Positions 22,362-34,540 are shown, counted from the first letter of the stretch. The stretch: 64,000 nucleotides of DNA from Platycnemis pennipes (GCA_933228895.1 OW121849.1:127104849-127168848), one strand, 5' to 3'. A program made the numbers and translations. The notes: generated by a model from the sequence alone, not told the origin.

Positions 22362-23603
22362 TGAATTGGAATTATATTATATATTATTTGGAATTCATGC
22401 TTGGTTGGCGTTTGAAGTGCATTCTAAATGCAGTATTCCGTCTGTCGGATGGGACGCAAAACCATCCAGTCTTTACCATCCAGTCTTTAACACTTTCCTT
22501 TCGGGCTGAGACGTCTTAAAGTGCGGGACAGTCTTTGTATGTACCATCGATGAGTCGTTTCGCAGAATTTATGAGGCATACCAACTGTACGACGTCGATG
22601 TTGATCTTTTTGAATTTCTGTGGATATCAGTCAAGAACGGTTTGCGTGCTTCTCTTGTACTTTCTGTTTGTAGCAGTGATGCATTATAAGAGTTATGCCG
22701 TCAAGTTGGCCTACGGAAGAGCCCGGGAAAACGAAAAGAATGCATGCAGATACACATCGGATACTTTGGGATTTTTTTAGAATGTGAAAAATGTCAAAAT
22801 TTTTAACTTGGTGTCTTCAATATGAGCCCGGAGATTTGGGCGCATCATGTAATTCAGTATTTGCAAATGCACATATGCTATAATGGATGAACACTTCATT
22901 AATATCTGTGTGCAAACTTGATTCAAAAATGTCCACACCTTATTATAATTGGATGGACATACATTAGAAACCGACGGCAAAGGGTGGAATGTAGAACGCC
23001 CACCTCCCTCATCGTTCACTTATTTTTATTAAGTTTTTAATTCAAACTATTTGTGGCGCAAACTTTCGAGGTTCTGGATGCTGTTCGTTTAAAGTTATGA
23101 TTGTCGTAAATGGCTTGGGATGGCTATCCCATTGTATCATCTATAGTACTTCCTTTACTGCAAACTTAATGCATCTCAGGTCCAGAAATGACGGAAAAGT
23201 AAAAGATACATTTATGCACCGTAATTGCATATGCTTTGTCTGGTAAATTTTTCGTTTATATGCCTTGTATAAAATCAAATTCCATTTTTTTAAATCAGTA
23301 TTTGTATAACTGTTTTTTTTGTTCGGTTTTCGATTAGTTGATCAGGTCAGGTCAGTTCGATCAGGTACTTCTTTTTTTAGGCGATGGAGCCATTTAAATC
23401 CTAATGAATGACGACTGTCGGTCCCCTAATAGCTTTGAAAAGTGACATTTTAATGCTACTGTCATTAAATATATAGGTGGCTCTAAAGCCCATCCTACAA
23501 TTGGCGTAAGCCGTTAGACTTAAGCCGTAAGAGCTGTAGTGAGGGCTGTCGTAAGACGCAAGGAGCGGTCGTAAGGGAGATGGCCAAGTCCCATCTCCTC
23601 GTC
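22362..23603. other. Intron sequence, no feature recognised
   Basis: No supported element. Short direct duplication CATCCAGTCTTT near 22462-22490. Confidence 0.45.
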
Positions 23604-23606
23604 TTA

Positions 23607-23819
23607 AGCCGAGTTTACACGATGCATTTACACGCGCGGGTAGATGCGTGAACACATTCACCATCAAAATTTCACCGTGTAAACACTCAAAATTGCGCAA
23701 ATGCGTGGACAGAAAATAGCCCGTTCTATTTTGGTGAATGTGTGCGAGCAATTTGTATTCGTCCACGCATCTGTCCAGCAACGTACTTGCGCGGGTAAAT
23801 GCATCGTGTAAACTCGGCT
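23607..23819. mobile_element. PIF/Harbinger-like MITE 3 (213 bp)
   Basis: The ends AGCCGAGTTTACACGATGCA (23607) and TGCATCGTGTAAACTCGGCT (ending 23819) are perfect inverted repeats. TTA lies immediately outside at 23604-23606 and 23820-23822. Internal words around CGCGGGTA and ATGCGTG are also inverted. This is the cleanest of the four MITEs. Confidence 0.85.
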
Positions 23820-23822
23820 TTA

Positions 23823-24479
23823 CGGAAGGCAGAATGTCAGCCAATCAGAGCGCCTCATTGCTACTGCCGGTGTCAGTCAAGGATTATTGCTTTTGTGGAA
23901 GTTTGTTTGACCTGGAAAAGAATGGCGGACGTTTTTGAAATAATCTTTGTTCGTGAACTTGAAAGATGGCGAGTTTAGACGAGCTAAACATTAACTGATG
24001 CCTCATTGAATAATATTTGGATTGTTTCATCCCGCATTGTACCTAGATCTTTATTGTATGAACTATTTTCTTGGTTTATTTGGATGATTAGTGATCTTGT
24101 AAGTTTTAAATGGCATATGCTGATCGACACCTTCCACCATTATCGTCCAAAATGTCAAAAATTCCGTGGCATGGTCAGTTGCAAGTCTACGGTAAGATGA
24201 AAGCCTACACTGAAGGTAAAAATGTTAATCAACGAATGTCTTGCTGTTAACCTTCCTGGCCGTTTTATATAGAGAAACCAATGGTTAGACAGCGGACAGC
24301 AACAAGTGCATTGAAGCCCATAATGATCTTTGCTCTAGGTTTATTTGGTCATTTAACACAGAACAACCATGCTGTGTTTCAGTTCTGATCACATCCCAGA
24401 CAGCTTTGTTAGTTTTCTGAGCTAGCTGTCTGAATTTAAATTGCTATTTGCCATGATTTTACAATCTTTATACAATAGT
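23823..24479. other. Intron sequence downstream of the Harbinger fragment
   Basis: No certain feature. On the minus strand it might hold the rest of the Harbinger relic, but I could not recognise the DDE motifs. Confidence 0.35.
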
Positions 24480-24488
24480 ACAAGGCAC

Positions 24489-24850
24489 TCACTTTATAGT
24501 GGCAAGCAACCGCAAATCAGGGGGAAGTTGAGATCGAATGCTTGCCTTCTTCAGCCTGCCCTTAACGAAGTTCAACAAGATGTTAAACTGAGAGAGAGAC
24601 ATTCTGTTAGTCTTCTTTAATCTAAATATAAGTTCAAACAGCCAAGTAGCAAGGTAAGGGTCTAAAGTAGTACTCAGGATAAAATACCAAATACAGATTT
24701 CACCACCTTTCTTCATCTCCATTCATATATTCGTGGAATAGGATGTTATGGGCACCATGGGTTGTTCTCACGTTGCCTGCAAAGTAGGATGGACCCACCA
24801 CCTTCTCCTAGTCTTACGTCTTTTCGATTGATGGACACGCAAAGCTGTTA
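24489..24850 (-). pseudogene. Harbinger (HARBI1-like) transposase, N-terminal fragment
   Basis: The minus strand reads RRKTRRRWWVHPTLQAT, then in another frame THGAHNILFHEYMNGDEERW, and after about 100 unrelated bases RMSLSQFNILLNFVKGRLKK and IRSQLPPDLRLLAT. WVHP...G....L..EL..D...F..FFRMS..QF..LL......I....ISPEERLAxTLR is the N-terminal pattern of Harbinger/HARBI1 nucleases. The catalytic DDE part was not found. It could be the source, or a relative, of the four MITEs with TTA/TAA duplications. Confidence 0.68.
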
Positions 24851-24989
24851 CTACGCCTACCCCCAATCCAATAATCAACGTTGAAGCAACGGCGGCAATC
24901 TCTGCGTATATTTTCAAAAACTTAGTCACAACAGTATATTTGTTGTCAATTTTCTCGATATTATACACCAGAAAAAATTCGACACTCAT

Positions 24990-25478
24990 TTGTCTTCGAT
25001 ATCCATGTATATACTTCCGGAGTTGTTCCGAATGGACCGTTATCGATTTTTTGAAAATGGAGTTCTCACTTATAAAATTAATTCCATTAAAAGAATTAAT
25101 CTGATCGTAGCCAAGCTTTGATGCCTCTTAAAGTAACGTACCTATTATAATTGCTGTGTATACCAAGTTTTATGTGATCTGAATGATATAGGTCTATGGC
25201 TGAGGAAACCTGTATGACGTGAGCCCGCTAAGCTACCCTCGCCGCACCTAGCACCTTACCAATTTCATTTACAGCCACATAAAATCAACACTTAGAGGTA
25301 GACTAAACGTATTTTTTCGTTTGTCTTTACATTCCCATGAGATTCACAACAAGCCAAATTTCGTACTGCTACGACCATCCATTATTGAGAAACATTTTTG
25401 GTACAAAATAAAAAAATTAAAAGTAATCAATCATGTCATATTTTTATTGATGATGTCATTTTTTAGAGGCATTGAAGT
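24990..25478. other. Intron sequence, no feature recognised
   Basis: No supported element. Confidence 0.45.
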
Positions 25479-25496
25479 TTGGATACGATCAGTTGA

Positions 25497-25722
25497 GCGT
25501 AAGTTTTCGCAGCGTGGATAATTTACAGTTGTCTCTTTCGGGAGCCGCCGCGTTTGGAGCTTTGTCGTTCGAGCTTTCGCGTTAATTGCAGGCCGCATCA
25601 TCAAGGTGAAATACCTCGGTTAATCGGTGCCTATTTCATGTGATGATGCGGCCTGCAATGGACGCGAAAGCTCTGACGACAAAGCTCCAAACGCGGCGGC
25701 ACCCCAAAGAGACAACTGGAAA
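25497..25722. mobile_element. Fold-back insertion flanked by an 18-bp direct repeat
   Basis: TTGGATACGATCAGTTGA occurs exactly at 25479-25496 and 25723-25740. Between them are two long inverted arms of about 85 bp, for example GCCGCCGCGTTTGGAGCTTT with its complement AAAGCTCCAAACGCGGCGGC, meeting around 25605-25640. The 18-bp duplication is longer than any common DNA transposon makes and is more like target-primed reverse transcription, yet the insert is a hairpin. Confidence 0.7.
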
Positions 25723-25740
25723 TTGGATACGATCAGTTGA

Positions 25741-27312
25741 ATACTTTCAAAGTAATACATTTTCTAAATCTAAGCAATCGCTCTATTTGAAATAATAAAC
25801 AAATCGGCACTTTCTTGTTCAACCTAAGATAACGTTATAACAGGATAAAATGAAAATGTATGCTTCATATAGTTAAACGTGGAATGAAATAAGCTACATT
25901 TTAGTTAACTGGAGTTTATATAGGCCTAAGGGTAAAAGTTATTCACACCTTATCTTGAGTATCTATACTTCTTTCCCGGACCGTAGTATTGCACTAGAAA
26001 AGGTGTGTGTTAACTGTTAGCTTATGAGACGGGAGAGCCAAACCTATGCCTCACAACTATACCTACATGAATATTATTCGATATCCATATGAATGTTTTT
26101 CAAATAATGAATAGTTAGCGTGTTACCGTAAGTAATAATATCTACTGGTTGTATCTTATCGAAACGAATACAATGGGGACGTTTACTCGGAACCGAAATC
26201 GCAATTGTGTACACGAAATCATTAGATGGAAACGAAAAATGAATTTTAGTGAAAAACTTAATCTTCTAACCAGAGCTATTCACTGATAAATCAAAAATTA
26301 AAAATAAGCAAAAGGTGACGCCCACCGAACAAGCTGCTTTGAGACTTATACGTCATCCACCTCCCGTCCTTGATGCGGAAAGAGAAGGGAGTGGAAGGGG
26401 GTGTCGGAAGGTCTCCTCGCACAGATCCTGTCGCAACCATTTCCATTGCTGAGTCAGCTGTGTTTCCCCCATTGCGATAAAGCGCAGTAGCTTCGCGGGC
26501 TTGTCAGTTGTGATTAGACGAAGTGGATGACGTAAGAGGTCGCGTGCACGCCCACTTTTCCGAAAGGGTTTAAAGCATCAGTTTTTCCTTGCGAATAACT
26601 CGAGAACTAATTGACGGATCGAAAAACAGATAAATACGTTTCTTTGTATTTTTACAAACTCTAGCAGATTCGGCAATAAAAAATATGGTAAACGACCCCA
26701 TTTACACATAAGATTGTCCCGTTGTTTTCAGTCAGTGTGATCAGTGATCTTGTATATTATGAGAGCGTTTCTGTGAGCTAGTAAGCGGTAACTAGTGGCT
26801 TTTTATTTAAGGAACGACTCCATGTTTGTGTTAATTAATGACACTATTGTAAATATATTTGCTGTTGCCAATATATGCTTTAATAAATGAAACGATGATA
26901 GTTTTATTTTAATTTTCAATTTCACTTCAGAGCCAATCTATGTATGTACTTCATACTCAAAGAGCCGCAAGTGGCTCACGAGTCATTGTTTGTCGATACG
27001 TCCACTAGAAAATCGCTAAAGGTGCGCGTATGCTACAATACGAGAGTTGATCAGTAATGCTTGTGCCGCGTGGCGGAAAATGCATTTATTGGTTTCTCAA
27101 CGGCATAAGTGTAAGTGCACGCCTTTGAGCGAATTTAATGCATGGCTGCTTTCATCAAGTATCATGTGGAGAAAGAGATGAAAGAAGAGCATCACTCTTC
27201 TTATCTCGAAAATATTCTATTCTAGAGGCCTAAATGGAACGTGAAATAAGATCGCCCCTCGTAAAATTCCAATTTTGAACGGATTGTAATCCGAGGTAAC
27301 GTTGTATATACG
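25741..27312. other. Intron sequence, no feature recognised
   Basis: No supported element. The block at 26330-26580 is somewhat more GC-rich. Confidence 0.45.
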
Positions 27313-27314
27313 TT

Positions 27315-28610
27315 CCCACATAGCATGCAAGATTTCAGCAAGTTTGGTTGAGGCTGGCATATGGCTTGCCAAGATTGGCAATCTAGATGCAAGCTTGCTG
27401 CAATGTTGCCAATATTGACACGTTCCGTGCAAGTTACGCTCAATTTGCATGAAGTGTGCCAACCTTGGCAACTTTGCTGCAGGACTCTGGCAACATTGGT
27501 AGCAATAGTGCAAGGCCCAAGGCAATTGCAACTATACGGTTCCTACTAAGGGAGGAGTAGAGTTACCTTTGCTTGAACGCGCACGGCTTATTTCCCGTGG
27601 AAGAAAAACAATTCGAGCTAAATTGAAGAAGAGCGAGTTAATAGGAAAATTTTGCGCGAAATTAACTTAAGCATGTGTAACGATAAATTAACTGACAAAG
27701 AAGAACAAGTTTGTAAAGTCGTGAATACAGATTAATTGTGAATACAGTTTGATTGAGTACAGAAAACAGTGGTATTGACGTCAGGGTTTCTACCAAGGAT
27801 CCCGAGGCCCGTCGGATGAAGATGGCGATTGCCATATTACTGAGGAAACTCTTATTTATCTCTCCTGGAGTTGAAAGAATATCCGTTATGCATATTCATA
27901 ACGGTCATGCTTACTTTTAGCCACAAAATGGTCATTGGGGAAATGTTTTAATGATTCAAATATCCGTGTCCATATGTTGTAAAGTTAGTTATCACTAACG
28001 AATTCATGCAAGCCAGCAGCTGTATATACACGGCCTCCCAACAGTCATATGTTAGTGAAGAAGCGCTAGATAGCCATCGTGATATGCATTTCGTTAGGTC
28101 GTTTAGGATAAGGTAATAGAACACGTAGGTCAAGTAGTTATTGTTAAGAATTATATCTTTCGCGTTCACAAATGCGGGAAAGTCATTTTCTTTTTAAATT
28201 TTGAAACTATAGGGGTACTCATGCTAGTAGTGATTTTTTTGTAATACCTAACTAATTTGTTTCGCTATGAACATTTTTACAGCTCCTTTGCACAAATGCA
28301 TTCCATAGGCAATGTTTTAGTGTGTGGTTCATGAATGCTTTCCTACCCTCGGCGTACCCTCTATTTTTGCCAGGGTTGAAACTTGCACAGGACTTGTGTG
28401 AAGCTTGCACAGGACTTGCGTGAAGCTTGCATGAAACTTGCTGCAAGCTTGCAGTGCAACCTTGCAGCAAGCTTGTAACAGGTGCAGTAGTCAGATTGCA
28501 GCAAGCTTGCTGCAAGCTTTAACCTTGCCGATGCAAGCTTGCTGCAAGGTTGCTATCTTGCAATGACAAGCTTGCTGCAAGGTTGCAGCAAGCTTGCTTT
28601 GCCATGTGGG
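27315..28610. mobile_element. CCC-TIR element 1 (1296 bp), GCAAGCTTGC-type
   Basis: The ends CCCACATAGCA (27315) and TGCCATGTGGG (ending 28610) are inverted repeats with one mismatch, flanked by TT at 27313-27314 and 28611-28612. Both subterminal regions are dense in TTGCAAG/CTTGCTGCAAG words, especially the palindrome GCAAGCTTGC (about 28400-28600). The left side has weaker variants (GCTGCAATGTTGCCAATATT). No transposase ORF was recognised, so it is non-autonomous. Same architecture as the elements at 37539 and 44450. Confidence 0.75.
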
Positions 28611-28612
28611 TT

Positions 28613-30078
28613 GTTACCTCATATCAGACAGTGGTTATTGCCTTGATGGGTGACGCAAAATGAATATGTATTCGATGTTTTTGTGTTTCCGGCCATTAAT
28701 AAACGTTCAAAGAACGCCACTGTGGACCAGGCGTTTGCCTACTATTCAAGCCTTCCTGTGTTGGTAAAAAATGACGCCGCAACACCCATAATTGTTCTGC
28801 ATTTTGTTTTTGTCCCATTATCTAAGCTCAACGTGGATGATCGTCGGGGCAATGCAGTGGTCATGAAGTTCCTTGGCGGGCGGAAGTGACAAAGGACTAA
28901 AACATGGTCTGAACATGTTTTGGGCGGAAGGGGAAATGGAGTTGAAGTTTGCGGCAGGTGTGTTCTAGGGCCCAAGTGTGTGCGTTGAAGTTTCTTCGGT
29001 CGTTCCCCGATCTTTTCACACAACAAGGTTTTTAAAGAGTTTTAAGCTATGGATAGTAAGATACTTAGAACTTAAAAATAAAGTAATCTTACCTCAGACA
29101 CTTAGAAATAACGTGATAGATACAAAAAGCAGCAGTTGACATTAATTCCGTTTTATGTTGGAACAAATAGAAGGTTTGATGCCAATATTTAGGTTCATTT
29201 TCTTTCCATTTAAACTAAAATTAATTTGTTTTCGGGGTCAATATTTTTAAAATATCACGCGCAATCTTTAATGTTCAATTACGCTCAGGCGAGCGAAAAT
29301 GCGACGTCAATTTCTTACACCGACCTCAGTTCGTAGAGCAAGTCATAGTGCCAGACAAATGTCGGTCACATGCATCAAGGAATGCTCTTGTAATTTTATC
29401 AAAATGGGGATAAGATCTCATGGGAAGGATCGGAAAAAGTGACCCTTGGGTGGCAACAATACAGAAGGAAGCTAGTGAAGAGGAAACTTTGATGGGATCG
29501 TGGGTAAATTGAAGGGAATCCTGTTCATGAGAATGAATGCTGGACATTTCCTGAACGATGTAACTTTACCTTTAGGAAAAAACCAAATTTTGGGTTTTGG
29601 CACGTCTTGTTTGGTAACAGCCCGATGTTTTGTGACCCGTGCCTCGCGATGAGCCGTGAAAGATTAAATGACGAAAGTGTGACTAAAATATGGAATCATA
29701 ATATTTATCTTGCGAAATACTTTTAAAATGTATCACCTTGAATCACTGGTCATTTCCAGACGTTGATCCTTCAAGGAACTGATCCAGCTGCTGTCCGAAC
29801 TCCAAAGGAGTAAAATAGTCGCTTTAGCTCCATGTTCACTTCAGTGATGCCAGATTGGGTGTGTTCCCGCCAATTGGGCGGGTTGAGAGGCTCTGCTGGC
29901 AGGTAAAAATTTCATTTGGTGGGTTCCCGCCAACTTGGGCTGGTTGGGCCATTCTCCCCGGAAATTCGGCGGGTACCTAGAAATATCCCTAACTTCTCTA
30001 TTTTATGCCTATAGATACCGTAGAACTCACGAAAACATTAGAATAAAAAATAGTTCGACCTTTAACAATAGTACGACT
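28613..30078. other. Intron sequence, no feature recognised
   Basis: An open frame at 28650-28889 matches no family I know. Two degenerate copies of GTTCCCGCCAA lie at about 29862 and 29924. Nothing else supported. Confidence 0.4.
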
Positions 30079-30079
30079 G

Positions 30080-30140
30080 TTCCCCCTGCCAAACACCCTT
30101 GAGGTGGCTCACAGGGTTTTATATAGGTGTGGATGTTGTC
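30080..30140 (+). repeat. CR1-like LINE 3' terminus, copy 5
   Basis: CCCCCTGCCAAACACCCTTG, AGGTGGCTCACAGGG: outer and inner hairpin stems are kept although the loop differs, followed by TAGGTGTGGATG. Confidence 0.65.
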
Positions 30141-30534
30141 AGATTTAAGAGCAAACTCACAGGCTATTATTGATTGGGTGGTAGTCAGGAGGGCAATCGG
30201 TCCATGGTCGGCAGAATTCCGCGAAAAATCTCGCTAGTAGGTAGGCTGGAGTTGCAGTGAGTAATCAATAAATCAGAAATAAATTTCATCGAGTTCTACT
30301 AGTATTTCATACATCATTTAAAGGAAGAGAAGAAATTAAAGATAACGAGAATACTGGGTGCATCACATTTGAAGAGATAGATTGTTCCAAGAAAATTTTA
30401 CACACTCCATTTCAAATTTGAACTACTCGAAAATGATTTCTGTTTGTTTGGAATGATTATTAATACTGTCAATGAGCTTGATCAAGCAACAGTAATGTAT
30501 CACTGACTAGAGTCCTGACGCGAGACCCTACCAA

Positions 30535-30705
30535 AATAGCAAATTTTCCACAGAGAAAAAATCATTTGCCTTGACCGGGACTCGAACCCGGACCCCCTGA
30601 TTTCCGGCCAGGTGCTCTACCAGTTGAGCTACCAAGGCATCCTCTTTCTCTGTGGAAATTGAGTATTGGGGCAAATGATTTTTTCTCTGTGGAAAATTTG
30701 CTATT
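30535..30705 (-). mobile_element. tRNA-like sequence inside inverted repeats, copy 1 (composite)
   Basis: The tRNA-like core is flanked by TTTCCACAGAGAAA and TTTCTCTGTGGAAA (30544-30558 and 30645-30658). In addition a perfect 36-bp inverted repeat joins 30535-30570 and 30670-30705, so an extra half-unit is attached on one side. It does not code for protein. Confidence 0.75.
30567..30638 (-). tRNA. tRNA-like cloverleaf (pseudo-tRNA or SINE head, anticodon position GGA)
   Basis: Reading down the minus strand: acceptor GCCTTGG pairs with TCAAGGC; D arm GCTC/GAGC; anticodon arm CCTGG/TCAGG with loop CCGGAAA; T arm CCGGG/CCCGG with loop TTCGAGT. The A box (TAGCTCAACTGG) and B box (GGTTCGAGTCC) are intact, so it should be transcribable by Pol III. 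Loop position 33 is C instead of U. The anticodon GGA would mean Ser, but the long variable arm of tRNA-Ser is absent. I therefore regard it as a mobile tRNA-like sequence, not a working tRNA gene. Confidence 0.6.
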
Positions 30706-32172
30706 GTGCAATATCAGCGGGTAACGCCGTTAAAGTTTTCACGGCTAGTTCGTGGACCTTTGAATTTCCCTACCAAAATGATCGAGCAGTTAGTAATATT
30801 TGTAATTTGTTGAGAATTGGAAAAATAAATTATTTAAGCTTTAATTTAAGCACTTCTAAAATATGTTTAGTATTAATAGAATGCTCTTTATTTCCTGTAC
30901 AAAAAGCAACAATGTTTAATTAAAAAAAATATTGCAACATTAGAACTTACAATGAAGTTATTCCTCATTTAAAAAGGAAAATTCAATGAAGTAAAAGTGG
31001 CTATTCAAATAAAGTATTTAACCATAAACATGTCACATATTTAAAAATCATTAAAAATACGAATAATTGATTTTCAAAACAACCTCTTGCAATAGTTAAT
31101 ATTTTGGTCAATTTTGCTTGTAATGTTTGTTAAACGTTACCTTATTACTAATTGTTCCTTTGATGCGACAAAATAAATAGGAATTGAACATTTTACCATA
31201 TTATATAATTATTATTATATCGAAATTAATCCACCTGGTCATTATACATTAAATTTTGTTTAAATCTTGGTGTGCGGCGAGAAAAGAGAGGGATTGGGTG
31301 GGTTTAGGGCGATCTGGTGGCGGGTTGAGGGTCGAAAAATCTGGCACCACTGGTTCACTTACCGATGACCGTGATAGGTTAGGCTTCAAGCTCGAGAGCT
31401 CTTTCGATCTGTGCCTTCAAATGCTTGTGTGGCGGAGCGATAATTTTTTCACACAGGATTATTAAGCATTTTGAGGAAGAAAGGTAGTTGTTGGTGAAAA
31501 TTAGGAGGCAGAGTAGGTGAATGGAGTTAGTAATTAGGATAGTGAGATACTGATGGGCTTGATTGCTTGTAGATTACTGAGTAAATGAGGAAGAGGGAGG
31601 AAAATAAAAGGCATGTAGGATTGTATAGGGGGGTGGTAAAATAATGTTGATCTGAGCAAAGACCTTGATAGTGGTAATGTAGGAAGAAGCCGTCTGAAAA
31701 ATGCAATGCAGATTGGGGATACTTCATCAAATCCTACCCTAACCATCAAGATGATGAAGTTCCAGCGTGGTGCCGTTTTCTAGAAAAGGCATGGAAAAGC
31801 CAGCTCTCCCAGGGCAGAATGAAAATTGCAGACCTGGGGCTAGTATTCCAAGCTTTGTTGAAATGATATTCAATTGAGTTGGTGAATACATATTACGACT
31901 TCCTTATCGGCTGTTCTAGAACTTCAAGTGTTGTGGCCAAAATAATAAATTACTTATTGAGTGTCCTTGTTTTCCTGTTTTGGATTTAACTTAAGCTTTT
32001 GCTTTGTATTGAAACCCTTACTTAAGACCTAGGCTCACCCGCTGGTGAGAAACCATTTAATGAAATGATGATGCATACAGATATTTATCTTTGTGTGAAT
32101 TTCCTAATTATCGTACAATTATCATAATTATTGATTCAGCAGTACATTAATTGTGATATTCCTTTACAGCCT
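30706..32172. other. Intron sequence, no feature recognised
   Basis: AT-rich, no supported element. Confidence 0.45.
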
Positions 32173-32178
32173 CTATAA

Positions 32179-32299
32179 TTTCCACAGAGAAAGAGGACGT
32201 CTTGGTAGCTCAACTGGTAGATAACCTGGAAATCAGGGGTTCCAGGTTCGAGTCCTGGTCTAGGCGAATGCTTTTTTTCTCTGTGGAATATCTGCTATT
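32179..32299 (+). mobile_element. tRNA-like sequence inside inverted repeats, copy 2
   Basis: Same unit as 30535-30660 in the opposite orientation: TTTCCACAGAGAAA (32179-32192), a tRNA-like core at 32199-32266, then TTTCTCTGTGGAA and ATCTGCTATT. The core has lost about four bases in the anticodon loop and has mismatches in the D and acceptor stems, so it is an old copy. The B box GGTTCGAGTCC is retained. Confidence 0.7.
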
Positions 32300-32566
32300 G
32301 GTAATTGTAATATTGCTATAAATGCGGCATTGATGCACTTGGTTTGTATCTCTGCATTCCTGTGGAAAGAATACCTTCGGAAGATTACGTAGAAAAAAGC
32401 TTATGAGTACCGTATTTTTGGGAGTGCTCATTCTTGTCCTGGTTTTCATTTCGGGTCTTCCAGTCAGGACCTCAAATCAGTACCACTGGGCTTCCGCAGT
32501 AAGTGCTTCCACATTGGTCATTTACTACTTAACATTTTTTAAAAGTTAAATAAATTTTCTTTTCAG

Positions 32567-32713
32567 CCTCCACGTGCTCACAGGGGCTGGCGGTTTTTGC
32601 AGGCCGTTGATTATGGACCAGCATGCCCTCAACCTGTTCGTTTCACTGGTGCCACGAAGGGTATTCCAAGGGTGGACGAAGACTGCTTGTATCTTAATAT
32701 CTTCACTCCATCG
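32567..32713 (+). CDS. Gli: Gliotactin exon B, EDCLYLN motif
   Basis: 49 codons in phase 0 at both ends, between TTTTCAG and GTGAGTA. The translation starts PPRAHRGWRFLQAVDYGPAC and ends VDEDCLYLNIFTPS. EDCLYLN(I) is the second signature of the type-B carboxylesterase/cholinesterase family, and its cysteine normally forms the first disulfide of the fold, probably with the Cys in GPAC. The exon sits alone between a 22-kb and a 3.6-kb intron. Confidence 0.92.
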
Positions 32714-34289
32714 GTGAGTATACATTATCAAATTTTCATCTATTAATTAAAGAATTGTATTGTGTGTTTGCATAGTTCTCTTTAATTTTCTTGCTGAGGC
32801 ATTTTCAATTAATGCATTAAATATGCTTTTTTTTCTGTGTCTAATGGATGCACCTGTTTCGTTTCTTTGGTGTTTGCATTTTATAGTATACTTTGGTGTT
32901 CTGTTACGTTGTGATTTAGATTGCACGAAAGTTAATGTTATGTTACGAATAATAGTAGATCCTATGAAAAATGCTCATCCAATTATGTGTAATTTTTACA
33001 CCTATTGTGATGTTTGTAAAATTACTGTATCTATTGGGATGTGAGACAAGTTTTCATTCCTAATTCTATCTTAGAAATTCATTTCATAGTCACGCTCTCT
33101 TTGAAGGAATATTCAGGCCATTTTACACAAAACATATCGTGCTGCTGGAAGCAGCAACATTGATGTATGCATGGAAATAGAACTGGGGCTATTTGTCCCA
33201 CACTTGTTGTTGCAAAGAGGTAGTTTTCATTGAAGTTTGCTGCTTTACATGATGTAATTTTAACTGGGCATCTTTCAATCCATCATTCTGCACAATGGCA
33301 TCATCATATACGAAATGGTTTCAGGCAATATTCGTAAACATCAAGTTAAACGGCCTCTTCAGAAATCAAATTCAAAATTATCTTGTGCACGTGCGAGTCA
33401 TGAGTCCATGGTTTCAGTCACCAGTTGTGATCATTCACATTGGAGATGGCCACTAACTGCTTTTTCAAATGATGGTGTGCATTGCTTGGTTTTTGAATGA
33501 GAAATGTTTTGGAGTAAATACAAAAAAAGTCATGCCTATAATAATATTTGCCTACACTCGACTTTTCATGATCACACAACATGTCCAGATCACTTAGCTC
33601 TGGTGGGAAGCCTCGAGACATAGCTGGGGCTGGCAACTACCTTTCAAAGTGAGAAATTCCTGGTTGCCTAACATTCGCCAAAAGTATATTAAGGTAGAAG
33701 TCCATAACATTGCGTGCAAAAATTTTCACCCATATTAGCCTGCATGCATCAGTACATTCTAAAAAATGGAAAAGAAAAAACTTAATTCTTGGGCAAAAAA
33801 AGTTACAATTAGGAGTTAAACTAAAATTATGCCAGATTACAATCTAGTTTTGTTGTTGTTTGAACTGTTTATGGATATGTCACACAGTGGGGCTCTAAAA
33901 GGCAGTCAAATCTATGAGAAATGAACTTTTGAATTTGGTTTTTCTATATGCTAGGTTGGATAGAGTGATGTTTACACCCTCCAGAAATGAATGCTACTGC
34001 TATACTGATAGAAATACATTGACTACCTGTGACTGGTTAGGGCTTGTTTTATGTATAAAATAAGATTGATATTCTGATGCACGTGATGCGCTTGGTTGCC
34101 ATGTATACTTCTTACGCTAGTGTAAGGCATCCAGAGAAAAATGTTGAATGTTATGACAAAAAAGTTTCCTCGGGTACACAATATTGTGGATATATCTAAG
34201 GGACTGGCAATCTAGTGCCCAAATTAATGTCCCTTTGGACCGAAATTATATTGCCATTGAAATAGCACCCAAGATATACTATGTATCTG
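32714..34289. other. Intron sequence, no feature recognised
   Basis: No supported element. Confidence 0.45.
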
Positions 34290-34294
34290 CTTGG

Positions 34295-34540
34295 GAGTGT
34301 GGTAGCCTAGTGGGTAGAGCGCTTGGCTACTGATCGAAGAGTCCCAGGTTCAAATCTGAGTGAAGCCCTTGGACGCCCCTGGACAAAAATCCTCGGAGTG
34401 CAAGGTGGCCCAGGGAAAGGAACTGACCCCCTTACCCTGAATGTGTGAAATTCACATGCCTGTGCCTTAGTCTGGGGTGAACTTGACCCTCACCTATCAA
34501 AACCAACCTTCGGGTTGAATCACTGAGTAAGTGAGTGATT
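34295..34540 (+). mobile_element. tRNA-derived SINE
   Basis: A box TAGCCTAGTGGGTAGAGC (from 34303) and B box GGTTCAAATCTG (34347-34358) are spaced as in a tRNA. A non-tRNA body follows, with CCTTGGACGCCCCTGG, and it closes with TGAATCACTGAGTAAGTGAG. The 5' part matches the D-arm and TGATCGAAGAG anticodon region of a tRNA only loosely. A SINE is the best reading. No target duplication was identified. Confidence 0.65.

Noticed and set aside
28650..28889. 79-residue open frame
   Set aside because: No recognisable family, no splice context, and length expected by chance.
30567..30638. Functional tRNA-Ser gene
   Set aside because: The cloverleaf is good, but C33, lack of a long variable arm, a second decayed copy and flanking inverted repeats point to a mobile tRNA-like sequence.
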